Assembly: GCF_902362185.1 (NCBI RefSeq)
Contig: NC_044497.1
Location: 49,582,776-49,646,775 of the forward strand
Origin: Chanos chanos
Taxonomy: Eukaryota > Chordata > Actinopteri > Gonorynchiformes > Chanidae
Length of the DNA: 64,000 nucleotides
Reading direction: 5' to 3'
Part shown: positions 13,477 through 24,329 of the stretch, piece after piece
Position numbering within the stretch: the first letter of the stretch is position 1
Layout: the number at the start of each line of letters is the position of its first letter
Position numbers and translations under genes: made by a program
The notes under the pieces: model-generated
Told to the model about the DNA's origin: nothing
The model's database searches: none
The model's input: the letters and a program-made list of their open reading frames with translations, nothing else

Positions 13477-13689
13477 ATGGCTCAAGAATTTGTGGCTGCA
13501 AAAGTGAAAAAAGATAAGGTCGTGCTGTTCTGGAAACCCTCGTGTTCCAACTGCATTCTCGCAAAAGATGTCCTATCCAATTACAAATTTAAAAGAGGGC
13601 GACTACAGTTCGTGGATATCAGTGAAGAAAACGACATGGGCGCTATTCTGGACTACATGCTTCAAAGAACCGGAGGACGAACCGTGTGA
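13477..13689 (+). pseudogene. Orphan first exon of a second glutaredoxin-1 copy (CSNC active site)
   Basis: Seventy codons with an open frame align end to end with exon 1 of the intact glrx at 18904. They share MAQEFV, KVVLF, KPSC, AKDVLS-YKFK, DIS and the ending GxRTV. The glutaredoxin site CPYC is CSNC here (residues 23-26): both cysteines are kept, but the usual Pro-Tyr pair is replaced. Where the intact gene has ACT followed by a gtaagt donor, this copy has ACC followed by gtgtgagt, so the donor is altered by an apparent 2-nt shift and read-through meets a stop at once. I found no match to exon 2 (cis-proline TVP, GGxSD) between here and 18900. It is either a truncated tandem duplicate or a gene with a distant or diverged second exon. 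The absence of any frame break in the exon suggests recent decay or residual selection. Confidence 0.75.
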
Positions 13690-13904
13690 GTAGCCTGTTA
13701 CCTGTTCAGTGGCTTCGCTGTACATTTGTTCCGTTAAAAAAGCAACTGATACAATTTCGGATTACAGCACGTTAAATTAAAAAAGTGTTGGCCGAGAATA
13801 AAACTTAACAAACACAGGTGTATATCAGAGAGGAAAACAGGTCTAATTTAGGGGTAATGTTACGGTCTTATCGACCCCCCCGGACGTTCTTGCTGGGATG
13901 TTCT

Positions 13905-13980
13905 TGCGGTGCGCAGTGAGTAGCACTGTCGCCTCACAGCAAGAAGGGCTGAGGTTCAACGTCCTTCTTGTGTGGAGTAA
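13905..13980 (+). mobile_element. SINE-like or short non-autonomous repeat fragment (head)
   Basis: The segment containing gcagtgagtagcactgtcgc, cacagcaagaagg and gtgtggagt matches, from memory, a very common teleost dispersed repeat that begins with a tRNA-like head of this kind. Only about 75 bp is present. A piece resembling the other end of the same kind of element lies at 16672-16760. Class assignment is tentative. Confidence 0.5.
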
Positions 13981-14068
13981 AATGATTAAAACGTTATATA
14001 ATAATGGAAACAGTTCTGTGAAACTGAAGTGTGGTACCCCCCCTCCCCAAGATTTGATTTAAAGAGAG

Positions 14069-14966
14069 GAATTTGACAAGGATGTCCGATCTCTCCTTAT
14101 CTCTTCCTACTTGCTACCCAACTCCTTGCAGATTATATAAAGCTAAGTGATATAAAGGGAATTCACATTGCAGAGAGAGAAATTGTCATTAGTCAGCTGG
14201 CGGATGACACGACCCTGTTTTTAAAAATTGCTTCTCAGATTCCGGTTGCTATCAGTGTGATCGAACATTTCTCAAAGGCCTCTGTTCCTTGCCGGATTTG
14301 TAAGGCTGCTGACCAGATGCTTTTTAACTTTGTCTGGAAGAACCGTATTCATTACATCAGGAAGTCAGTAGTCATGAATACTTAATGAACATGGTGGCCT
14401 TAATTTTTTAGACTTCTGCACCTTGAACCATATTTTTAAGATAAACTGGGTTAAACATTTTTTGAAAAACCCAACTTCATTTTGGAACTTTATTCCTCAT
14501 TATATATTTTCTCGTGTTGGTGGCTATAAGTATCTGTTACTTTGTAACTACAATACTGAAAAAATTCCAGCTAAACTATCTGCTTTTCATAAACAAATGC
14601 TACTGGATCGAGCGTTGGTTTACCGATGCTACTTCTCCCCACGCCAGTATTTTATTTGGAACAACATAGACACTCTGTATAAAAACAAATCTCTGTCTCT
14701 AGAAAATTGGTTTGATAATCACATGTCTTGGTGAATCAGTTAATCAACCCTCAAGTATTTTTATTATCATATCCAGAGTTTTTAGCTTTGCATAAGATTC
14801 CTGTAACCCCTGCAGAGTTTGCCATTGTCCTTGGTGCCATACCTGATGGTTCCTTAATGTTACTGAGGAATGCCCCTTATTCCTCCTCTTCACCTTCGTT
14901 AGATCCAGCTGATACTCCAGTGGGTAGGGTATGTTTTTCTTCTTCTTTCAAAAAGATGTTGTGTTG
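14069..14966 (+). mobile_element. LINE fragment, L1 clade (reverse transcriptase and C-terminal part)
   Basis: From about 14079 one frame reads CPISPYLFLLATQLL, IKGIHI and SQLADDTTLFLK, the order found in L1-type reverse transcriptases: the CP-SPYLF motif, then the catalytic FADDTTLF motif, here LADDTTLFL. Near 14281 the match jumps to the downstream FNFVWKN region, so an internal stretch is deleted. The 3' part continues through FLKINWVKHFLKN, CYFSPRQYFIWNN and NWFDNHMSWVNQLI to 14966, with frame changes near 14385 and 14730. No 5' half, ORF1, endonuclease or poly(A) tail was seen. It is a dead, 5'-truncated and internally deleted copy, probably inserted after the glrx duplication. Confidence 0.8.
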
Positions 14967-14983
14967 ACTCCACATGTAATTGG

Positions 14984-17900
14984 GGGCCAAGCAGCAAAGC
15001 TGTGCAGACACCCATTGTGTTTCTGCCTTTTCTCCACCATCTTTTTAGGGGCCAAGCAGCAAAGCTGCAGGCACCTATTGTAACCGTTAGTATTCTTCAC
15101 TATTATTATTGTCTCTGACATGGGAGTCTATGGCAGCCCCTAGAACCATATGGTAAAAAGTTGTGAAATTTGGCACATTGATAGAGGACAGTCCAAGGTA
15201 TCCAGATACCAAAGTTGGGATCAATCCATGCATCCCTGTAGCGCCACCAATAGGCCAGAAATCAAGGTACTTTTTCAGTACATATTTGCCTTTAACTTTT
15301 GAACTCTTTATCCTAGAGTTGGGATCTTTTTTTTCCCTGAATCCTTGGGTCATGACGAGTCCAATGCACCCATTGATGTCAATTTCCGCGTAATCAGATT
15401 TTCAATTTTTTCAAATTTTCAATCAATTTTTTCGAAAAAGTCCTAGACTATCAATCCTATCACCACCAAAATCAGTACATATTGTCTCAAGCCAGTAGTT
15501 ATCAAAAAATCTTTGCTAGGCCAAATGGTATCGCCTCTGTGGTCCAATGAATTATGATGGCGAAGGCTACAAACAGGAAGTGAGCCATATCTCAGCAATG
15601 CTTGGGTGGAGTGATGCCAAACGTGGTACACTTCTTTGAGAGGAGGAATACTGGGACCTCTCCAAGTTTCATGAAATTTGGCCACAATGTGGCGCTATAG
15701 TAGGAAAACATCAAAAAATGTATTCAGATACCCATAACTCCAAGACAAAAGCAGATATTTCATCCAAACATCTTATGCATCATCACAGTATCATGCCCTT
15801 ACTGGAATATTATGACCCCAACCTGTCAGCCATTTTGTTTGCCAGCCATCTTGGAATTAGCAACTTTCAATGGCAGAGCATAGAAGCCCTTCATGGATCA
15901 TGTTGAAATTTAGCACCTTCATAGAGCAGAGTAAAAGGAATCCAGGCACCAAATTTGGTGTCATTCCATTATTGCCTCTGGTGCCACTAACAGGCCAAAC
16001 TCTAGGGGACATTTTTGCTCATAACCAATGAAATGTTTGAGCTAGAGCAGTAAGTCTTACTGTCCCTGAGTCCCTGTATCATGGTGAGTAGAATGGACCC
16101 ATTTTATGGAAATCTGCCTTATTGAATTGTCCGCCATTTTGAATTTTCTGAAAACTGTACTCTTGCGAACTAGTCTGAGACCGTTGGTCCTATCACCACC
16201 AAATTTAGTATGCATCATCCACAGAATGGTCTGACCAAAAGTTATCAAAAGAATCTTTGCTAGGCCAAAGGATATGGCCGCTGTTGTCCAATGAATTTCA
16301 ATGGCGAAGCCTCCAAAACAGGAAGTGAGCATATCTCAGCAATACTTGGTTGGATTGATCCCAAAGTTTGTACACTTCATTGTTAATGGGAGTACTGGAT
16401 ACCTACCAAATTTCATGAAATTTGGCCACATGGTGGCACTATACCAGTGAAACACACACAAATGTGTTACAGCTCCTATTACTCTAAGATGACAGCACGC
16501 TATTTCAACTAAACTTCTTCGGCATTATCACAGTACAGAACCCTAGGTGAGAAATTATAAACCCTCTGTGTTGACTATTTTGTATTTCAGCCATCTTAGT
16601 ATCATTATTTTTTCAACTGTTTTCTACGGCAGGCCTTAGAAGCCCCGTGTTTATTTTTGGGGAATCTCCCAGAGGTGTGAGTGTAAGAGTGGGTGTCAAT
16701 GTCAGTGTGTCTGTTCACCCTGTGATGAACTGGTGTCGTGTTCAGGGGTTGTTCTGAGTACATGTCTACATGGTGCCCATGAGCTACTTGGCCCCTTCAT
16801 TGCTGCTTGCAGCTATATTCCTTTTTCTTTTTCTTCTTCTGCCTAGGGTGTCTACGGCAGCTCCTAGAACCGTATGGTCACCAAGTTTCATGTCTGCAGT
16901 TTGAGTGCTCTAGTGCCACCAACAGGTCAAAGTTGAAGTAGATTTATACCCATAACTTTTGAAACGTATGTCCGATTTTCAGAAATGAGGAAGCGTTGGA
17001 TTCCTCGGGTCAAGGCAAGTTCAGTGCACTCATGAGGTCATTACCCGCCATATTGGATTTCCTACCATATTAGATTTTATCAAAAAGTGATTTTTCGTTA
17101 CTTCTCGGACAAACTTTGTCCAATCTTCACCAAATTTGGCACGGATGATCGTCAGACCAAGCCTCACAAAACTTATCCAAAGCATTATTGATTTTTGAAA
17201 GCGTTTGTCCCTCACAGCCAATCAAAATCGGTGGTGAAGTCACCAAACAGGAAGTGAACTCGTATTTCAGCAACACTTTGAAGTATTGACACCAAACTCA
17301 AGACATCGCCCAAAGGGAGTCCAGAAAGTCCAGGTCTGGACATGTTGCCATTTTCTGTTTTGTAATCGTATTCGACGGCAAAGTTGCCAAACAGGAGGTG
17401 AGGTCATAACTCAGCCACGGTTTGATGTATCAAAAGCAGAGTTGGAATATTGACTTGAGACCCCATTCTGAGGAAGCACAAAAATTCTGCGTCATTTGAC
17501 CACTGGGGGGGGGGGGGGGGGGGGCGCTGTAATAAGCAAAATGTGTTTTGTCTAATAACTGTTGATGTCTTTGTCTTAAATAACTGATACACTTGTCTGG
17601 TGATACTATAGGAGGTCCAAAGGCTGAGGTATTGCAATTTGTCATGTCAATCTAATAATTGTAGCCTCCATATTGGATTTTACTGAAATGTTTAGAAATT
17701 TTTCACAGGCCACAAAGTTTGTCCAATCTCCCCAAACTTGACACAGATGATCTTCACACATAACCTCACAAAAATTATCATGAGGATTTTTGATTTTAGA
17801 AACCATTCGTCCGCCACCACCAGTTTGGTCCGTCACCAAATTCTGCAGTGAAGCCGCCAAAGAGGAAGTGAGGGCATATCTCAGCAATACTTGGTATATT

Positions 17901-18118
17901 GACTCAGGACTACTTCCTGAGTATGCGCTGCAGTAAGCAAAAACAACTTGCTGCCTCATAGGTGTTGATGTGTTTCTCTTAACAAATATTGTGTCAGCTG
18001 ACATAAATCTTGCTATCAGTATTCACAGCTATGTTTTTAACATGATCAGATCAAGATGCCATGGTGACTCTACCCTGCTGGACTGCTTGCCCCCCTCATT
18101 GCTGTGTGCGGCTATAAT
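14984..18118. repeat. Long internally repetitive dispersed element, two tandem units
   Basis: The phrase gggccaagcagcaaagctg occurs at 14984 and again at 15048. The phrase cattgctg-ttg-cagctat occurs at about 16797 and, slightly changed, at about 18097, marking the ends of two units. Inside, sentence-like blocks recur: ggcag-ccctagaacc-tatggt at 15133 and 16857; aaacaggaagtgag followed by atatctcagcaatact at 15572, 16316, 17251 and 17862; tttcatgaaatttggccaca at 15668 and 16409. I recognise the style as a repeat common in teleost genomes but cannot name its class. There is no credible protein, and open frames here are chance products. A poly(G) run sits at 17507-17524. Confidence 0.75.
16672..16760 (+). 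mobile_element. SINE-like repeat fragment (tail) embedded in the long repeat
   Basis: The block around tgtctgttcaccctgtgatg, aactggtgtcgtgttcaggg resembles the 3' part (ccctg-gatggactggcgacc type) of the common fish repeat whose head is at 13905-13980. It sits inside the 14984-18118 element. Assignment is by remembered resemblance only. Confidence 0.4.
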
Positions 18119-18903
18119 TTTTAATTGGAATTGGATGGTTTTTCATACTTTGAAAATAAAAGAAATTAAAAAAAACGAACAAAAAACCCAGCCCTAACTA
18201 TAACCATAGTGGGCGTGTCGTGTCGTAGGTATCGTGTAGTACTGCAGTTCGACCGACATGGGGTCTCATTCGGCCAGAAAATCAGACAATAAGTAAAAAA
18301 AATATATATAAAATAAGTAAATAAGTAAGGACGTATGAAGGGGAATGAATTCTCCGTGATCCAATCGGTCACATGTCATTTTTCATATCCATTTTGTATA
18401 TGTACATTGTGCTGTTTTATTTCAGTTAAAAAACGAAAGAAACTTAAGTCACTTTCAGTGTATATTCATTGTAACGTAAGAATAGACCGTTATTTTAAAT
18501 AGAAAACTACATTTATATTAACCATTTACTAATTTACTATTACTATTACCACTTGCTACTCTAAACAACTTTACCATTACTATTGGTGTGCTATTACTAA
18601 AATAGTATTTACAGTTTACTGTATAGTTTACTAGAATATCTGGAAATATCATGGCTCAACAACAATAATGCTTATTAATACTAGACCGGACTTCTGAACG
18701 TTCTTACTGCCGACACATATCAGGAAGCGCCCGGAATCGAGCAGCGATACTGCGCTAACCATAACCATAACCATAGTGTCATGTAGTAGGCGTGTCGTGT
18801 AGTCCTGTGAATCCGCAGTTAGCCCTACAAAGAGAGGCCTATCGGCAAGTTCAACATTGCTCCGTGTATACTCTAAGAATCGAGTGTTAATTGTTATCTA
18901 ACA
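18119..18903. other. Promoter-side intergenic sequence of glrx
   Basis: No coding sequence. The segment holds a duplicated block: taaccatagtg followed by ggcgtgtcgtgt at about 18198-18226, and again taaccatagtg with aggcgtgtcgtgtag at about 18767-18803. Both lie within 100 nt of a cgcagt/tgcagt-containing stretch. The AT-rich middle (18380-18660) has no features. The 5' UTR of glrx should lie in the last 100 nt before 18904, but no clear TATA box is present. Confidence 0.55.
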
Positions 18904-19731
18904 ATGGCACAGGAGTTCGTGAAGGCACAAATAAAAGGTGACAAAGTTGTCTTATTCTTGAAACCCTCGTGCCCCTACTGCGTCCTCGCTAAAGATGTTT
19001 TATCAAAGTACAAATTCAAGCAGGGACATTTGGAGTTCATCGACATTAGTGGACGGAATGACATGAGCGGTATTCAGGACTATCTGCAACAGATTACTGG
19101 AGCTCGGACTGTAAGTAGTCATTATTTCGTTCATTGCTTTTATAGTACCATTTACTGTTGTGTTCACGAGGAACATCGAAGAAAATCATTTGTAAACAGG
19201 CAATCGAAATTCTTCCCTCACTCGTAACGGAACTTCCCTCACTTGGAATTCCCGACGGATATAGCTCATAGTTTCAACAAATTAATTTGTCAGAGAGAAC
19301 CCTTTTTCTTTATAATATTAAGTAAAATACGCGAGAGAATGAAAAGTAGAGTCACATGGCCTTGGTTCTGGCAATCTTTGTTAAATAAGGAGTAGAGGTT
19401 TAGGCACCATCTGTAAAGTCTTCTTCCTTTCAAGCTAAGGCAAGAGCTCACAACCTTTATTTTGCTTCCTCTGTTGAATTAACATCCATAAATGAGATAA
19501 ACGTTTCTTTTCGGTCAGGTTTAATTAAACTGTTAATGCATCAGTTTGATGTTCTATCTTCAAAGCTTGGACTTAACCCTCGTGTTTGTGTGTGTGTGTG
19601 TGTGTGTACATGTTCAGGTGCCACGAGTGTTTATAGGCGAGAAATGTGTTGGGGGAGGCAGTGATGTGGCAGAGCTGGATAAGGAAGGGAAGCTGGAGGG
19701 GATGCTGCAGTCCATTGGAGCCCTACAGTGA
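18904..19731 (+). CDS. glrx: Glutaredoxin-1 (intact)
   Basis: A cytosolic dithiol glutaredoxin that reduces protein-glutathione mixed disulfides using glutathione. Exons are 18904-19110 and 19618-19731 (phase 0, GTAAGT donor, CAG acceptor), giving 106 residues, the same length as human GLRX. The active site CPYC is at residues 23-26 in KPSCPYC. The cis-proline motif TVP spans the exon junction (residues 69-71) and the glutathione-binding GGGSD is near residues 82-86. The protein ends SIGALQ, close to the human end QIGALQ. The start at 18904 matches the family N-terminus MAQEF. A (GT)n tract (19583-19607) lies just before the exon 2 acceptor. It lies downstream of the orphan CSNC copy on the same strand and converges with rhobtb3, as in the human 5q15 order. 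Confidence 0.95.
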
Positions 19732-19960
19732 ACGCATGCGTTGCCCTGGTATTAAATGCATTATAAAATTCTATAAAAACTGGCAGCTCTGCAACATGAC
19801 CTCTTGCCGCTCCCATTTTCTCCTCTTCTTCCTCCACCCCCACCCCCTCTCCTTGTTCAAGTAAAAATATAAATATTTATTGCAAGATGAGAATGGATAG
19901 AGTAAACTCACACAAATATATTCCAACAAAAAGAGACCCAAAAGTCTTTCGAAAACATCT

Positions 19961-19966
19961 TTTATT
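19961..19966 (-). terminator. rhobtb3: rhobtb3 polyadenylation signal
   Basis: A canonical AATAAA on the minus strand about 830 nt after the rhobtb3 stop, with no better candidate before it except T/A-rich variants. Confidence 0.6.
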
Positions 19967-20265
19967 CAGCATAAGATGGAGATCAACAGAACTGCACTAA
20001 ACTACAGGCAGCCAAAATAGGCTCTTAGTCCACCACATTGACTGCACTAGACAATCCACATGCTGGATGCATATTGCATACATTTACAAATAAAAATCTC
20101 AGATGTACATGTTACAAAAATAGTTTGCATCCCTTCAGATTATAATCTCATGACAAAAAATAAATATTTGAGGTGGATTTTTTTTTCCCCCAAGTTTATT
20201 TTTGGAAGATTATCACAGATCAAAGAAACTTTCACCATGAAAGAGCATGGCTGCCCATGAAAGTA

Positions 20266-20295
20266 TCAATAATAATAATAATAATAATAATAATA
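20266..20295. repeat. (AAT)n microsatellite
   Basis: About nine ATA/AAT units in the rhobtb3 3' UTR. Confidence 0.9.
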
Positions 20296-20792
20296 CTCTC
20301 TAGAGAGGATGATGTTATTCCTACCCTGTTCAACACTTTGGGGTTTCAGTACAGCTTTGAGTAATGTAATGGTACAGAACAATCTGCAAACAGGCTGAGT
20401 CATGACCTTTCAGGTTGAAAGGACATGACCGCACCAGCTCTCCATACTGAGAGCCCATGTGTCTGCCCTCCATCGACACGACATCCTGCCCAGTGGCTCT
20501 GGACAAGTTCAAGGCCAAATAATGTTATCCTCTCTAGGCCTCCTGAGACAATGTGGCAGTTCACTTTCCTGATAAACAATGACAGATCAGAATTTGGGTA
20601 GATACAGTATGTAAGAAAACCCACTCTTTGGCGGAGAGGATGTAGACTTTCCGTCTGAACGCTGTCTAAATTCGGTCTGAATTTTCTGACAGTCTGTCCT
20701 CTTTGTTCTTTCGTTTTTGTTTTTGTTGTTTTTTTTTCTTTCCTTCTTTCTCTCTGCCTCCTCGGACCGTCTCCAGGGTGCCGCGCGGAGGG

Positions 20793-23458
20793 TCACATGA
20801 TGCTGCAGCGGGATTTGCGCAGTTGCCGTCTGCGTTGCTGGTACTCGCTGAGCTCTTGCAGATATCCTCTAGAGGGCCAGCGCAGTCGCTCCACCTGTTC
20901 CCGCTCCTCCTCTGCATAACGATGCCAAGATAATATTAAGCTTTCTTCCCACAACAGTCGATTTACCATACCTTTTATTCCTTAACTTTTCTCTGTGGTT
21001 TAATGTTTACCAGTGTAATGGGTTCAGTGTGACCTTTTTTTTCTTGACTCTTTGTTACTGGATGTTAATTTGATATATCAACGTCAAAATATGTTTACTC
21101 ATACTCTATGGTTCAGGTCTTTCAAAAGGGAATATAACCATGATTGTAAAAGCGTGAAATGTTTGCATGTACAATCCGTCCATCCCAATCTTAAACAAAG
21201 CCTGTTTCTTTTTTTCCTCAATAAAATTATACCAATGAAAGCAATGAATATGCGTAGATGAGCTACTCTCTTTGGTAACTGTTACTCTGAATTCTTTAAC
21301 TAGCACAATGCAAAAATTAGTCTAGGCAACATCTATTGTTTACTGATTGAAATGTACTGAAACATTTAAATATTTGAAAGTAGTTTAAGTGCTTCTTACA
21401 AATTTGTCTGAGGTTAAAAACTAGACAATGAAATGTACGATTCAGCATAACATAAATACATTAGTACACTAAATCAGCTATCTCCACTTCAATTTGTATT
21501 TTAAAATGAATTTAACATTTCTGTTTCCACACCATTTCATTTTGGCAGGCCTATTTATTCATGGAGTTCAGTGAATCAGCCAAGATACGACTAATAAATG
21601 ATGAAATAATATTCAGTGCTAAGTAAGGAAGTCCTTTTTAGGAGCTGAATGCGTCACTAGGTGAAAGTACAAGAAAATAAGATACTAATGGATTTTGTTC
21701 CTGCTTTTTAAGACCTAAATCAACAACTTTGACTGTTCTCTTCCACATCACTGGATAGACCTCTCACCTGATAGCTCCAGGAAGTCAGGCTTGTGACTGA
21801 AGATCAAGTAATTATTGGCAATGAAGTGTAGGAGCCAGACATACAGCTGGTCAGCATTGTGGCACTGACATTGACAAGAGAATGAGAGAGAGGAAGAACA
21901 AAAAGGTGTATTTGAATATCATTTGACATCCAAAGTTTCTCTATCTCTTTATCTCTCAATGAGTAGCCTAGAGAATCCAACAGAAATATACTTTATCACA
22001 GTGTAAGCTGGGTGGCGCTAGTGGAGAAGTTTGATTTGTTGGTTGTTCTTGACTGCAGCTCAGACAATGAAAGGATCCAAAGCTAATAAAATTCCAATCC
22101 ACTCTAGGCCTCTCTGGGGTCACTGTGCACTGAGATGTCAGCAAGGGATGTGAAATCTCTCAGGATTACTCAATCAGTAATATTAGAGGCTCACAAACGG
22201 CACCACAAAACTGACCTTTGCCCTCTTAAGCAGCCGGATCACGCTGATGCCTGTAGACGCCAGCTCTCGACTGGGCATGCTTTGAAGATATGCGCAGACA
22301 CACACTTCACACAGGTGCTGCAGACGTTTTACCTGGTACATCTCTGCGCATACGAGCACAGCCATAGCCTGGAGCACACTAGCTAAACACACATACAGGC
22401 ACACGCACACACACAAACAGACATACACGCATATACACATTCATATCCCCAAGTCAATCGTCTCCTTTCTATACCCAGCAATCAATCAATCAATCAATCA
22501 ATTTACCTGTATAAACCAATGACAATATTTGACAGTCTTTAATCCCAGTCTGCTGTCTGTTTTAATGAACACTTTTCAAAGGTCATCATCATCATCATCA
22601 TCAAATCCTGTAAATGTCCATGAGCTGCTAGACTGGTTCAGCAAGAGAGGAAGTCTGACATTCTGAACCTCCCACACAGAATAATACACCACATGGCTGA
22701 AACTGTCAGATTTGCATTAATAAGCAAGTTAATTCTGTCAGACAGACATAACTTAAGCAAGACACCACCCACAGGCTATTAAAAACCATAGAATATCTCC
22801 CTTAGTACCAGGTCATATGACAGGACTATTCTATGATTATACGTTGCATCCTAAACAAATAGTGAAGCATATTATTTGTTTAATATACCAAATATTACTG
22901 ACTGTGCCAAATGTAAAAGAAATGACAGTAAATGTGAAGAGAAAATTCAAATATAATTACCTCGATAACCAGCAGTCATTTAACCCTGTTCTACCTGTAT
23001 TGTGATTATTGATCTATTCATTAATAACTAAAAAAAACAACAAAAAAAACATCTGCAGCAATAAAACACATTTAGGAAAGGAGCTCTGTAAAGTATCATG
23101 ACAGGAATGTTCATTTGAACAAGGACAATACAAACTAGTTTGAATGAGGATGTGAATCTAACCCCAGACATGCAGTATGTTTAGATGCATTCTGTAGTCG
23201 GGCCATGAAAAGGTGTTCTGTGCACTGCTTGTCCAGACTGTATTTCTCTTACCTGGGCAGCAGGTGTCAGTGTAGAGGTACTCCAGGAAGGACAGGAAGG
23301 TGTCTGAGGAAACGCCGTGAATGGGCACCACACGACTCCGTGCCTCCGCATATTTGCCACTGAACATTGCCGCCATGACGTCACAGCGTGCCACAAGTAC
23401 CGCCCTGTGAGCTGGGAGAACACTCCCTGAAAGACATGCAGAGTCGGCCTCTTAAAAA

Positions 23459-23492
<34 letters not shown>

Positions 23493-23548
23493 GATCATGA
23501 CACATGAGCTCTCACATGAACCGTACTGACTCCAACATCTATAAACTC

Positions 23549-23586
<38 letters not shown>

Positions 23587-24282
23587 GTGCACATGTGTGT
23601 GTGTGGGTACGTCTATGTAAACCGAACCCTCAGAGTGACTTGCCTTGCACCATAAAGATGACATCTGAGTAAAGAGGAGAGTTAAAAAGGTTGCCCAAGG
23701 TCTGGGGGCCTGGCATGGAGCGTGGTGTGGGGGTGTCCCTGGGACCCTGCACACAAAACAAGTTCACCCTTTGCCAGAGATCATGACTCAACATCATCAT
23801 CTTTAGATCTAATCTGTGAGGCAAACACTACATTCAGGTATCCAGACATTGAAAATCAAAGTCACTAAGGACATTGTTAAAGGACACTTAGGACTCTCTT
23901 TTAATGTGATTATGTGTGTCTCAGTGGCATCCAAATGGCCTTGGCTTATAACGGTTTCATCCTGACGGTCTGTACTGCCTCACTTTACTGACAGTGGACC
24001 TAATGGATAATTTATTCAATTATAATAGATGTCCCCATGGATGTATCTTCTATCAGAGGAAGTGCGTGCCCTGTCCATTAGACAGTTACCTTTTCTCTCC
24101 CTACAAAAGAGCGTATTCTGTCCATCAGCTGAGCCACTGCAAGGGGCTTCTTCAACTTCTCAGCCACTGCCTCTTCAAGGTACTCCCATTCCCATGCTCC
24201 TGTGTGTGGAAGCACACATACACACACATACACATACACACACACAAACGCAAACAAACACAAACATGAACACACACCAAAA

Positions 24283-24329
<47 letters not shown>

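Larger units (their letters stand above)
19945..20792 (-). other. rhobtb3: rhobtb3 3' untranslated region
   Basis: This lies between the rhobtb3 stop at 20793-20795 and a minus-strand AATAAA (TTTATT on the plus strand at 19961-19966). It holds an (AAT)n run at about 20266-20294 and no coding frame. Only about 230 nt separate the glrx stop from this signal, so the two convergent transcripts end close together. Confidence 0.65.

Noticed and set aside
13220-13507. A 95-codon frame overlapping the start of the glrx-like exon
   Set aside because: It overlaps the homologous frame in a different register, has no recognisable motif, and its tail is just the glutaredoxin start read out of frame.
15087-17645. 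Several 60-90 codon frames on both strands
   Set aside because: They fall inside the long non-coding dispersed repeat, share its repeated blocks and have no domain signature.
22480-22502. CRISPR-like array or minisatellite
   Set aside because: The units are 4 bp without spacers; it is an ordinary microsatellite in an animal genome.
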